Of a DNA stretch of 33,228 nt, positions 7,754-14,745 are shown piece by piece. The translations under genes and the position numbers were made by a program. The notes beneath the pieces were generated by a model. It was not told the DNA's origin. It made no database searches and saw nothing but the letters and a program-made list of their open reading frames with translations. This DNA is from JACCUZ01 sp038246575 (lineage in GTDB: Bacteria; Actinomycetota; Actinomycetes; JACCUZ01): assembly GCA_038246575.1 (NCBI GenBank), contig JBBRVU010000024.1, forward strand, positions 1-33,228. The letters are read 5' to 3'. Numbering within the stretch: position 1 is the stretch's first letter; each line of letters begins with the position of its first letter.

Positions 7754-8112
7754 TGCGCCAGGTCGCGACGCAGGGCGGCCGCGCCACGCAGGTACACATG
7801 ACGTACCTCGGCCTTGGACCGCTGGGTCTCCACGTGCATCAGCACCCGGATGACCCGCGGCATGGCGCCGGCCACCGACAGCTCCTGCGAGCACAGCAGC
7901 GGGACGTCGCCGATGCCCAGCTGGCGGGCCGCAAGGGCGGGGAACTCGCTGTGCAGGTCGGGGGTCGCGGTGAAGATGATCGAGATCAGGTTCTCGGTGT
8001 CGAGGTCGTTGTTCGACAGCACCGCCCGGATCAGCTCGTCGACCGAGGCGAGCAGGTGCTCCCGCTCGTCCTCGTCGAGCTGGGTGGCACCTCGAATCGC
8101 CCGGACCGGCAT
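7750..8112 (-). CDS. aroH: Chorismate mutase, AroH type
   Basis: 120 residues. Converts chorismate to prephenate. The sequence follows the Bacillus-type AroH family closely: VRAIRGAT at the start (active-site Arg), SIIFTATPDLHSEFPALAAR in the middle, LLCSQELSVAG with the active-site Glu, IRVLMHVET with the second Arg, and RHVYLRGA near the end. This trimeric fold is distinct from the helical AroQ class. First gene of the aroH-tyrA-cmk-der run. TAGAGT lies 6 nt upstream of the ATG at 8112 and no Shine-Dalgarno is present, so the mRNA is probably leaderless. Confidence 0.96.
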   Translation of the reverse strand: MPVRAIRGATQLDEDEREHLLASVDELIRAVLSNNDLDTENLISIIFTATPDLHSEFPALAARQLGIGDVPLLCSQELSVAGAMPRVIRVLMHVETQRSKAEVRHVYLRGAAALRRDLAQ

Positions 8113-8118
8113 CGGATC

Positions 8119-8124
8119 ACTCTA
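8119..8124 (-). promoter_or_regulatory. -10 box of a leaderless aroH transcript
   Basis: Minus-strand TAGAGT matches TAnnnT, followed by 6 nt (GATCCG) and the aroH ATG. The same hexamer and geometry recur at 9703-9708. No clear -35 element. The divergent promoter for the exporter gene is 46 bp away. Confidence 0.65.
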
Positions 8125-8169
8125 GTCGCGGTGATCGCCGTGGCAGGTGGGTCGTCTCACCGTCGCCCC

Positions 8170-8175
8170 TAGTCT
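8170..8175 (+). promoter_or_regulatory. -10 box of a leaderless EamA exporter transcript
   Basis: TAGTCT followed by exactly 6 nt (CACGGG) and the ATG at 8182. No Shine-Dalgarno is present. Together with the aroH box it forms a compact divergent pair of leaderless promoters within about 60 bp. Confidence 0.6.
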
Positions 8176-8181
8176 CACGGG

Positions 8182-9063
8182 ATGCCCAGAGAGGACGGCT
8201 GGACCGCAGGTGTGCCGGCACCAGCGCTCGTGCTGGTGGCGATCGCGTCGGTGCAGACCGGCAGCGCCGTCGCGCGCACGGTGTTCGACGAGGTCGGGGC
8301 AACCGGGATCACTCTGCTGCGGCTCGGCATCTCGGGTCTGCTGCTGGTCGCCATCGTCCGGCCGCAGGTGCACCGCTGGACGCGCCAGCAGGTCGGTGCC
8401 GCCGCGCTGCTCGGCGTGACGATGGCCGCGATGAACATCTCGTTCTACCTGGCGATCCGGACCGTGCCGCTCGGGGTCGCGGTCACGGTGGAGTTCCTCG
8501 GTCCCCTGCTGGTCGCGCTCGCGCAGACCCGGCGCGGTCGCGACTTCGTCTGGGTTGTCCTCGCCGCCGGTGGGGTGGTGCTGCTCGGTCTGGACGACAC
8601 CGGCAGGATCCCGCTCGGCGGACTGGCTTTTGCGTTGCTGGCCGGGCTGTTCTGGGGTCTCTACATCCTGGCAAGCGCTCGCGTCGGGCGCCTCGTGCCG
8701 GGCATCGACGGCCTGGCAGTGGCGCTGGTCGTCTCGGCTCTCATCGCGCTCCCGGTCGGGGCGCCCGGCGTCCTCCGCGGGATCGGCGACCCGGTGGTGA
8801 TCGCGGTCGGTATTGCTGTCGCGCTGCTGTCGTCGGTGATCCCGTACGGGCTGGAGCTGACCGCGTTGCGACGGCTGCCCACGCGAGTGTTCGGGATCCT
8901 GATGAGTCTCGAGCCGGGCGCCGCCGCGGTGGCCGGTCTCATCGTGCTCGGTCAGCGGCTGGGCGCCCGCGAGCTGGTGGCGCTGGCGTTGGTGAGCCTG
9001 GCCAGTGCCGGCGTCACGCTGGGGCGACGGGAGAAGGACCCGCCGCTGCAACCCCTCGAATAG
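8182..9063 (+). CDS. EamA/DMT-family transporter (RhtA-like)
   Basis: 293 residues, about ten hydrophobic segments in two five-helix EamA repeats, typical of drug/metabolite transporters that export amino acids or other small molecules across the inner membrane. Visible signatures include AAMNISFYLAIRTVPLGVAVTVEFLGPL near the middle, characteristic of RhtA-like threonine/homoserine exporters, and SSVIPYGLELTALRRLP in the second half. The C-terminus ends in a short basic tail (LGRREKDPP). It is divergent from aroH and separated from it by only 69 bp. Substrate is unknown; an amino-acid or related metabolite is a reasonable guess from the subfamily. Confidence 0.88.
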   Translation: MPREDGWTAGVPAPALVLVAIASVQTGSAVARTVFDEVGATGITLLRLGISGLLLVAIVRPQVHRWTRQQVGAAALLGVTMAAMNISFYLAIRTVPLGVAVTVEFLGPLLVALAQTRRGRDFVWVVLAAGGVVLLGLDDTGRIPLGGLAFALLAGLFWGLYILASARVGRLVPGIDGLAVALVVSALIALPVGAPGVLRGIGDPVVIAVGIAVALLSSVIPYGLELTALRRLPTRVFGILMSLEPGAAAVAGLIVLGQRLGARELVALALVSLASAGVTLGRREKDPPLQPLE

Positions 9064-9101
9064 GCCGTCGCGAATGGCCCGTCGCGAAAGGCTCGCCGCG
9101 G

Positions 9102-9464
9102 TCAGTGGTCGTCGAGCCGTGCAACCAGGGTCTTGGGCGCAACGGTCCGGTAGGCCTCCTCGATCACCGCGCGCACCTCGGACCAGTCCGGGCGCCCGTC
9201 GACCCGGACCCCGAGCCAGCCGCGGTGCCCGACGTAGGGCGGCCGGAAGAAGCGCGCGGGGTTCTCCGCGATCATCTCCTCCTGCGCACCGGACGGCGCC
9301 GCGCACCACAGCGCGACTCCGGCATGACCGTGATGGTCGCCGACGAACGTCACGAAGGTCTTCTTGTCGCGCACGAAGAAGGTCGGCGCCCCGTGGCTGA
9401 GTCGCTCGGTCGCCTCAGGCATCGCCAGGCATGCCTCTCGCACCCGGTCCAGCGCGGTCGTCAT
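9102..9464 (-). CDS. MmcQ/YjbR family protein
   Basis: 120 residues. Motifs typical of the family include the N-terminal CLAMPEATERLSHGAPTFFV and the central GHRGWLGVRVDGRPDWSEV, with AYRTVAPKTLVARLD at the C-terminus. The fold is a small double-wing domain often annotated as DNA-binding, but function has not been settled for most members. The ATG at 9464 has no obvious ribosome-binding site. It is a monocistronic minus-strand gene that converges on the EamA exporter with a 38-bp gap. Downstream of its stop the sequence holds short imperfect CCGTCGCGAA repeats and no strong terminator hairpin. Confidence 0.85.
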   Translation of the reverse strand: MTTALDRVREACLAMPEATERLSHGAPTFFVRDKKTFVTFVGDHHGHAGVALWCAAPSGAQEEMIAENPARFFRPPYVGHRGWLGVRVDGRPDWSEVRAVIEEAYRTVAPKTLVARLDDH

Positions 9465-9572
9465 CGCGGTCGGCTGGTACGCGGCAGGGCAGGCATCTGG
9501 TCAGCATCGCGTACGCCGCTCGCAGTCGACCACCCCGACAACCCCAACCCGCCGACCCCCCCACCCCCCGCC

Positions 9573-9659
9573 GTTGATCATGCAGGAATGGGGATCTTGG
9601 ACATCGCCGCAGGTCACAAGCTCCAAATCCCCTGTCGATCATGCAGTTGTGGGGATCAT
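9573..9659 (-). repeat. 87-bp dispersed repeat, copy 2 (minus orientation)
   Basis: On the minus strand, units at 9634-9659 and 9573-9598 read ATGATCCCCACAACTGCATG... and AAGATCCCCATTCCTGCATG..., with the same 61-bp period. The spacer again contains TGACCTGCGG and ATGTCC. A G-rich tract follows on the minus strand (plus-strand C runs at about 9530-9572). The element fills most of the 250-bp gap between the MmcQ-like and DUF1801 genes. Confidence 0.9.
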
Positions 9660-9702
9660 GGACTGGTGGGTGCGCGACACCTGGGGTCTGATTCGGTCCG
9701 GG

Positions 9703-9708
9703 TAGAGT
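9703..9708 (+). promoter_or_regulatory. -10 box of a leaderless DUF1801 transcript
   Basis: TAGAGT, 6 nt (CAAACG), then the GTG at 9715. Identical hexamer and spacing to the aroH promoter. No Shine-Dalgarno. The box lies 44 bp from the repeat copy. Confidence 0.65.
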
Positions 9709-9714
9709 CAAACG

Positions 9715-10155
9715 GTGCAGAGCGGTGCGGCGACGGTGGCTGTCTACCTAGCCGAGCTGCCGGCCGACCGCCGGACCGAGATCGAGCCGGTGTACGAGGT
9801 GATCCGCGACGCGATGCCAGAGGGCTACGACGAGACGATGGCCTGGGGCATGATCACCTGGTCGGTGCCTCTGGCGACCTTCCCGGACACCTACAACGGC
9901 AAGCCGATGGCCTACGTGTCTCTCGCCGCGCAGAAGCGACACAACGCGGTCTACCTGATGGGGCTCTACAGCGACAGCGCCGAGGAACGCGACTTCCGCC
10001 GGCGCTGGACCGAGGACGGCCGCAAGCTCGACATGGGCAAGTCGTGCCTGCGGTTCCGGACCACCAACGACCTGCGCCTGGACCTCCTCGCCGAGACGGT
10101 CGCGGCCACCTCGCCAGCGAGGATGATCGAGCACCATCAGCGCGCCCACGGCTGA
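9715..10155 (+). CDS. DUF1801 family protein
   Basis: 146 residues from the GTG at 9715. DUF1801 (YdhG/YjhA-like) proteins are small, soluble and mostly uncharacterised. The sequence shows the family features: PVYEVIRDAMPEGYDETMAWGMITWSVP near the N-terminus, then KPMAYVSLAAQKRHNAVYLMGLY, and LDMGKSCLRFRTTNDL before the helical C-terminus. No signal peptide. It stands between a repeat element and a degraded methyltransferase gene, so it may belong to an accessory patch, although its codon use looks like its neighbours. The leaderless promoter geometry at 9703-9708 decides the GTG start. Confidence 0.85.
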   Translation: MQSGAATVAVYLAELPADRRTEIEPVYEVIRDAMPEGYDETMAWGMITWSVPLATFPDTYNGKPMAYVSLAAQKRHNAVYLMGLYSDSAEERDFRRRWTEDGRKLDMGKSCLRFRTTNDLRLDLLAETVAATSPARMIEHHQRAHG

Positions 10156-10156
10156 G

Positions 10157-10805
10157 CGGTCGGGCCACCGGCAGACTGAGCTGGCGGCCCGGCTCGCCCG
10201 GGTCCGATCGGCACTGGACATCGACACTGGTGGTGGTGAAGTAGTTTCGCAGGCGCCCGCACTGCCCGAACGCATGTGCGTCACCGAGGCGTGGCCACCC
10301 AACGCCCGGCATGCGCGTGAGGTGCTCGGTCCGCGTGGGGTCGAGGTCCATGAGACTGAGCAGGAGGGCCACTGCCATTTCCCGACGAGTCGTTCGCGCT
10401 GGTGACGGCCCGGCACCCGGTGAGGCCGGACTGGTCGGAGGTCCGGCGCGTCCTCATGCCCGGCGGGCACTACTTCGCCCAGCACGTCGGCCCAGGCGCC
10501 GCGTTTGAGCTGATCGAGTTCTTCATCGGCCCGCTACCCGAACATCGACAGGGCGCGACCCCGATCGTGAGGCCGCGCAGGCGGGTGATGCGGGAATGAC
10601 CGTCACTGACCTTCGTACGGCTCGCTGCCGGATGGAGTTCTTCGATGTCGGCGCTGTCGTGTGGATCCTGCGCAAGTGTGTCTGGTGGGTTCCGGACTTC
10701 TCGGTCGACCGGTACGGCGACAGGCTGCTGGAGATGGACGACTCGATTCGGCACCGGGGGCCGTTCGTAGCGCACTCGACGCGCCATCTGATCGAAGCTC
10801 AGCGC
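10157..10805 (+). pseudogene. Degraded class I SAM-dependent methyltransferase
   Basis: Three frames together give one recognisable protein. About 10157-10366 reads SALDIDTGGGEVV (SAM motif I), then TEAWPPNARHAREVLGPRGV. After a shift near 10366-10369, probably one lost G in a G run, 10369-10549 reads PFPDESFALVTARHPV and VRRVLMPGGHYFAQHVG. After a second shift near 10549-10557, the rest reads EFFDVGAVVWILRKCVW, then VPDFSVDRYGDRLLEMD and FVAHSTRHLIEAQR. This order matches an actinobacterial methyltransferase family. The N-terminus before motif I looks shortened and no start codon is evident. The third frame runs past its expected end into repeat copy 3 and stops at 10866-10868. Two frameshifts plus the altered end make this a pseudogene unless sequencing errors are responsible. 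Confidence 0.8.
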
Positions 10806-10822
10806 TGCGCGACCAGCAGTCC

Positions 10823-10909
10823 AAGATCCCCATTGCTGCATGATCGACAGGGAAAGTTGGGGCTGTGACCTGCGGGAATGTCCAAGATCCCCATTGGTGC
10901 ATGATCAAC
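10823..10909 (+). repeat. 87-bp dispersed repeat, copy 3
   Basis: Units at 10823-10848 and 10884-10909, again 61 bp apart, with TGACCTGCGG in the spacer. The second unit differs from copy 1 at two positions (GGTGC, ATCAAC). A G-rich tract follows (10910-10927), ending 13 nt before the stop of the pseudouridine synthase gene. The copy touches the 3' end of the methyltransferase pseudogene. Confidence 0.9.
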
Positions 10910-10940
10910 GGGGAAGGGGGGCTGGGGTTGTTGAGCCGGC

Positions 10941-11678
10941 TCAGAGGCCGACGGCGCGGTAGAGGGCGCCGATCTCCTGCTGGCTGAGCTTGCGGTGCTT
11001 GCCCGGCTTGAGGTTGCCGATGACGATCGGGCCGACCTGGGTCCGCACGAGCTGCGACACAGGGTGGCCTACCTCCTCCATCATCCGGCGTACGACGTGC
11101 TTGCGACCCTCGTGCAGCGACACCTCGACCATCACCCGGGACCCGATGGCGCTGATCAGCCGGAACGAGTCCGCCTGGACCAGTCCGTCGTCGAGCTCGA
11201 TGCCGGCCTTCAGCCGTCGGCCCAGGTCGCGCGGGATGGGCCCCGGGACCTCCGCGAGGTAGGTCTTGGAGACTCCGTAGGACGGATGAGCCAACCGGTG
11301 CGCGAGATCGCCGTCGTTCATCAGCAGCAGCAGTCCCTCGGTGTCGACGTCGAGGCGGCCGACGTTGAACAACCGGGTCTCACGTCCGGCGACGTAGTCG
11401 GCCAGCGACGGCCGCCCCTCCGGGTCGCTCATCGTGCTGACGACCCCGCGCGGCTTGTTCAGCGCGAGGTAGACGTGGTCGGGCGCCGACGCGATGCGCA
11501 TGCCGTCGACCTTGATGACCGCGCTTGCCGGGTCGACGCGCATGCCCTGCTCGCTGACGAGGGTGCCGTCGACCTCGACCCGACCCTCCTCGATCAGAAC
11601 CTCGCAGGCCCGGCGCGAGCCGAGGCCTGCCGCGGCGAGCACCTTCTGCAGCCGGATCCCCTCCACGGGGCGGGTCAC
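10941..11678 (-). CDS. Pseudouridine synthase, RsuA/RluB family
   Basis: 245 residues from the GTG at 11678, which overlaps the scpB stop (GTGA). A longer frame to 11789 lies within scpB and is rejected. An N-terminal S4 RNA-binding domain (RLQKVLAAAGLGSRRACEVL, then GRVEVDG) precedes the synthase domain with the catalytic-Asp segment NVGRLDVDTEGLLLLMNDG and the downstream GRKHVVRRMMEEVGHPV. It modifies a uridine in ribosomal RNA; RluB (23S) and RsuA (16S) cannot be separated by eye, although the actinobacterial gene in this scpA-scpB neighbourhood is usually annotated as the RluB type. The C-terminus is the typical KLSQQEIGALYRAVGL. Confidence 0.93.
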   Translation of the reverse strand: MTRPVEGIRLQKVLAAAGLGSRRACEVLIEEGRVEVDGTLVSEQGMRVDPASAVIKVDGMRIASAPDHVYLALNKPRGVVSTMSDPEGRPSLADYVAGRETRLFNVGRLDVDTEGLLLLMNDGDLAHRLAHPSYGVSKTYLAEVPGPIPRDLGRRLKAGIELDDGLVQADSFRLISAIGSRVMVEVSLHEGRKHVVRRMMEEVGHPVSQLVRTQVGPIVIGNLKPGKHRKLSQQEIGALYRAVGL

Positions 11679-12313
11679 GCCGATGACACCTCGTCCATGG
11701 TGTCCAGCTCGGGCAGGAACGGTGCGAGCTCGGGCAGGTCGTCGATGCCGCGCAGCCCGAGGCGCTCCAGGAAGTACGAGGTCGTGCAATAGAGGATCGA
11801 GCCGCCCTCGCCGTCGTGGCCCGCCTCCTCGACCAGCCCGCGGGTCAGCAGCGTGCGCATGACGCCGTCGACGTTGACCCCGCGGACCGCGGAGACGCGC
11901 GCCCGGCTGACCGGCTGCCGGTAGGCCACCACGGCCAGCGTCTCGAGCGCGGCCTGGGTCAGGCGGGCCTGCTGGCCGTCCAGGACGAACCTCTCGACGT
12001 ACGCCGCGCAGGACGCCCTGGTGTAGAACCGCCAGCCGCCGGCGACCTGACGCAGCTCGAAGCCACGCGCGGCCTCGTCGTACTCCGTTGCCAGGTCTCG
12101 CAGCGCGGTGAGCACCTCCTCGGTCGGGCGCTCGGTGACCTGTGCAAGCAGCACCTCTCCGACCGGCTCGTCGACGACCATCAGGATCGCCTCCAGCGCA
12201 GTACGCAGCGCCGGACCCGCGTCGTCGCCGAGGTGCGCGAGGTGGGCGAGCTGGACCTCGGGCTCGGCTACCTCGTCGTGCGGCGGCTGGTGCTCGTCGT
12301 ACGCGTCAGACAT
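11675..12313 (-). CDS. scpB: Segregation and condensation protein B
   Basis: 212 residues. ScpB forms the winged-helix kite subunit of the SMC-ScpAB condensin that compacts chromosomes. The core EAILMVVDEPVGEVLLAQV, GGWRFYTRASCAAYVERFV, ALETLAVVAYRQPVSRARV and VRGVNVDGVMRTLLTRGLV is highly typical. An acidic N-terminal extension (about 30 residues) precedes the first winged helix and a short acidic tail follows. The gene overlaps scpA by 8 nt and the pseudouridine synthase by 4 nt. SMC itself is not in this window. Confidence 0.96.
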   Translation of the reverse strand: MSDAYDEHQPPHDEVAEPEVQLAHLAHLGDDAGPALRTALEAILMVVDEPVGEVLLAQVTERPTEEVLTALRDLATEYDEAARGFELRQVAGGWRFYTRASCAAYVERFVLDGQQARLTQAALETLAVVAYRQPVSRARVSAVRGVNVDGVMRTLLTRGLVEEAGHDGEGGSILYCTTSYFLERLGLRGIDDLPELAPFLPELDTMDEVSSA

Positions 12314-13280
12314 GACTCTCCTGTGCCGGGGGGTCGTCGTCGGGGGGTTCGGTGACCTGCGTCGCCACAGCGGACTCGCGATCGTCGGTGACGTCGATGA
12401 CCACGTCCTCGACCGGTGCGGGAGCGGCGTGGTCGAACTCGTCGTCCACCTCGATCTCGCCGTCGTCGGTGCCGGTCCAGCGGATGTGCAGCTCCCCGAG
12501 CGGTGACACCTGGTCGAAGGTGACCGCGCTCTCGCGGAAGAGCTCGAGCAGCGCCAGGAACCGGGCCACGACGACCAGCGTCCCCTCGCAGTCCGCGGTC
12601 AGCGCGCGGAAGGTGCTCGTGCGGGTCCGGCGCAGCATCCCGACCAGGATCGAGGCCTGCTCGCGGACACTGACGGCGGGTGCGTGCAGGTGGTCGATGG
12701 AGACGGTGGGCACGGGCTTGGGAGCCAACGCCAGCGCGGCGAGCACGGCGAACTCCTGGGCCCCGATGCCCAGCAGCACCTCGGGCAGCAACCCGGCGAA
12801 GGCCGGCTCCAGCGACACGGAGCGGGGAAAGCGCCCGGCCTCGACCGCCATCCGGCCGGCGAAGACCGCCGCGACCTGCTTGTAGGCGCGGTACTGCAAC
12901 AGCCGGGCGAAGAGCAGGTCGCGCGCCTCCAGCAGCGCCAGGTCCTCCTCGTCGTCGACCTCGCCGCTGGGCAGCAGCCGGGCGGCCTTGAGGTCGAGCA
13001 GCGTGGCCGCCACGACCAGGAACTCGGTGGCCTGGCCCAGGTCCCACTCGGCGCCCTTGCCGCGGATGAACGCGATGAACTCGTCGGTGACCCTGGACAG
13101 CGCCACCTCGGTGACGTCGAGCTTGTGCTTGGCGATCAGGCCGAGCAGCAGGTCGAAAGGCCCCTCGAACAGCTCGCCGAGGTCCACCCGGAACCCAGCA
13201 GAATCAGGAGACACAGCAGGCACCGCCGACGCGTCCGCCTCAGGCGGCGCAGCGTCATCACGCCCGGGGGCCTCGGTCAC
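12306..13280 (-). CDS. scpA: Segregation and condensation protein A
   Basis: 324 residues from the GTG at 13280. ScpA is the kleisin that bridges the SMC heads. The signature FEGPFDLLLGLIAKHKLDVTEVALSRV begins about 40 residues in, and the C-terminal winged helix contains VARFLALLELFRESAVTFDQ followed by LGELHIRW. The tail is acidic and Asp/Pro-rich. The frame is open to another GTG at 13307, which is 6 nt from the upstream stop. I prefer 13280 because TACCGT lies exactly 6 nt before it, the leaderless geometry seen elsewhere in this window; that would give scpAB its own promoter inside the parA operon. Function certain, start about 60 percent. Confidence 0.94.
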   Translation of the reverse strand: MTEAPGRDDAAPPEADASAVPAVSPDSAGFRVDLGELFEGPFDLLLGLIAKHKLDVTEVALSRVTDEFIAFIRGKGAEWDLGQATEFLVVAATLLDLKAARLLPSGEVDDEEDLALLEARDLLFARLLQYRAYKQVAAVFAGRMAVEAGRFPRSVSLEPAFAGLLPEVLLGIGAQEFAVLAALALAPKPVPTVSIDHLHAPAVSVREQASILVGMLRRTRTSTFRALTADCEGTLVVVARFLALLELFRESAVTFDQVSPLGELHIRWTGTDDGEIEVDDEFDHAAPAPVEDVVIDVTDDRESAVATQVTEPPDDDPPAQESHV

Positions 13281-13286
13281 CCCAGA

Positions 13287-13292
13287 ACGGTA
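13287..13292 (-). promoter_or_regulatory. Candidate internal leaderless promoter for scpA
   Basis: Minus-strand TACCGT, 6 nt (TCTGGG), then GTG at 13280. It lies 20 nt inside the 33-nt gap after the upstream small gene. No Shine-Dalgarno is seen before either candidate scpA start. Confidence 0.4.
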
Positions 13293-13313
13293 GTCCAGGT
13301 CGGTCACGCCGGG

Positions 13314-13640
13314 TCAGGCACCGCGCAGTCGCTGCACGACCACGCTGTCCTCGCCGTGCTGCTCCAGGTCGATCAGCATCTCGGCGATCGCCTCCCGGAC
13401 CAGCCGGCCCCGGTCGATGGCTACGCCGTGCTCGGCCCGCAGGACCAGCCGGGCCTGCTCGACCGCGACCAGCTCGTCGCCGCTGACGTAGACGGTGATC
13501 TTCTCGTCGTGGCGCTCGCGGCCCGAGGTCCGCGCCGCCGCCGGCCGCAGCCGGCGGACCTGCGCCGTCGGCTCTCCAATGCCGCCGTCGCTCGCGCCGG
13601 CCCCGTTCGGGCCGGTCGACGGGTTCACATAGCCGGGCAC
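13314..13640 (-). CDS. Small protein between parA and scpA, possibly ribbon-helix-helix
   Basis: 108 residues. The N-terminal 40 residues are low-complexity (Gly, Pro, Ala, Arg). The C-terminal part reads KITVYVSGDELVAVEQARLVL, then RGRLVREAIAEMLIDL, the arrangement of a short basic strand followed by two helices that suggests an RHH DNA-binding fold; this is inferred by eye. AAGGAGG lies about 10 nt before the GTG at 13640, and the gene overlaps the parA stop by 16 nt, so it is translationally linked to the ParA ATPase. Plasmid ParA-type ATPases are often paired with RHH centromere-binding proteins, which makes a cognate partner role attractive but unproven. The alternative is a small regulator of the operon. 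Confidence 0.75.
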   Translation of the reverse strand: MPGYVNPSTGPNGAGASDGGIGEPTAQVRRLRPAAARTSGRERHDEKITVYVSGDELVAVEQARLVLRAEHGVAIDRGRLVREAIAEMLIDLEQHGEDSVVVQRLRGA

Positions 13641-14575
13641 CGGGCGAGCACCTCCTTCGCCAGCTGGCGGTAGGAATAGGCGCCGCCGGAGTTGGTGGCG
13701 AAGGTCGTGATCGGCTCACCGGCGACCGTGGTCTCCGGGAACCGCACCGTCCGGCTGATCGCGGTGTGGAAGACCTGGTCCTCGAAGGCCTCGACCAGCC
13801 GGGCGAGCACCTCCCGGCAGTGCACGGTTCGCGGGTCGTACATCGTCGCGAGCAGCCCATCAATGGTGAGGTCCGGGTTGATCCGGTCCTGCACCTTCTT
13901 GATGGTCTCGACCAGCATCGCGACGCCGCGCAGGGCGAAGAACTCGCACTCCATAGGGATGATCACGCCCTGGGCGGCGGTCAGGGCGTTGACGGTCAGC
14001 AGACCGAGCGAGGGCTGGCAGTCGATGATGATCGCGTCGTACTCGGCTGCGGCCGGTGCGAGGGCACGGGTCAGCACCTGCTCGCGCGCGACCTCGCTGA
14101 CCAGCTGCACCTCGGCGGCGGAGAGGTCGATGTTGCTCGGCAGCAGGTCCATGCCCGGCACGTTGGTCTTGACCACCACGTCCTCGAAGGCCGTGTCCCG
14201 CTCGAGGATGAGGTTGTAGATGCTGCGATCTATGTCGTACGGGTTCACACCGAGCCCGACCGACAGGGACCCCTGCGGGTCGAAGTCCACCAGCAACACC
14301 TTGCGGCCGAACTCCGCCAGCGAGGCACCCAGGTTGATCGTGGTCGTCGTCTTGCCGACGCCACCCTTCTGGTTGCACATCGCGATGATGCGGGCCGGAC
14401 CGTGGGTCTCCCGCAAGGTCGGCTCGGGGAAGACCGGCATCGGTCGCCCGGTCGGCCCGATCGGCCGGTTGCCCCCGCCAGATCCGGTCGGCGCCACGAT
14501 CGAGGGCGCGTCGTCGGACAGGGAGATCGCCGGCACCGCAGGGTCCGTCGAGGGGACGATCGGTTGTGTGGTCAC
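13625..14575 (-). CDS. ParA/Soj-type chromosome-partition ATPase
   Basis: 316 residues. The deviant Walker A KGGVGKTTTTINLG with signature lysine is near residues 70-83, followed by VLLVDFDPQGSLSVGLG and the Walker B segment YDAIIIDCQPSLGLLTVNAL. A 60-residue Pro/Gly-rich N-terminal extension precedes the ATPase domain. GAGG sits about 7 nt before the GTG at 14575. A second ParA outside the canonical oriC parAB locus is normal in actinobacteria next to scpAB; its exact role there is not firmly established. It heads an apparent operon parA-small RHH-like-scpA-scpB-pseudouridine synthase. I do not assign the symbol parA, to avoid confusion with the oriC gene. Confidence 0.93.
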   Translation of the reverse strand: MTTQPIVPSTDPAVPAISLSDDAPSIVAPTGSGGGNRPIGPTGRPMPVFPEPTLRETHGPARIIAMCNQKGGVGKTTTTINLGASLAEFGRKVLLVDFDPQGSLSVGLGVNPYDIDRSIYNLILERDTAFEDVVVKTNVPGMDLLPSNIDLSAAEVQLVSEVAREQVLTRALAPAAAEYDAIIIDCQPSLGLLTVNALTAAQGVIIPMECEFFALRGVAMLVETIKKVQDRINPDLTIDGLLATMYDPRTVHCREVLARLVEAFEDQVFHTAISRTVRFPETTVAGEPITTFATNSGGAYSYRQLAKEVLARCPAM

Positions 14576-14745
14576 GTTGCGTCCTCATTTGTCGACTCGT
14601 CGGCCTGTCGCCGTACCGACCTTCGCGACCGACAGTAGGCACGGCGCCGCCGGGGACGAAGCCGCCACGCCGGGCGCACCCGGAGTTCTCTCTCGGTTGG
14701 GCAAAGTCGCTCGGGGCCGGTGGCTCGGGTGCCGAGACTCAGCCG

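Noticed and set aside
10470..10908. Minus-strand frames across the pseudogene and repeat copy 3
   Set aside because: They merely translate the repeat and the antisense of the methyltransferase remnant.
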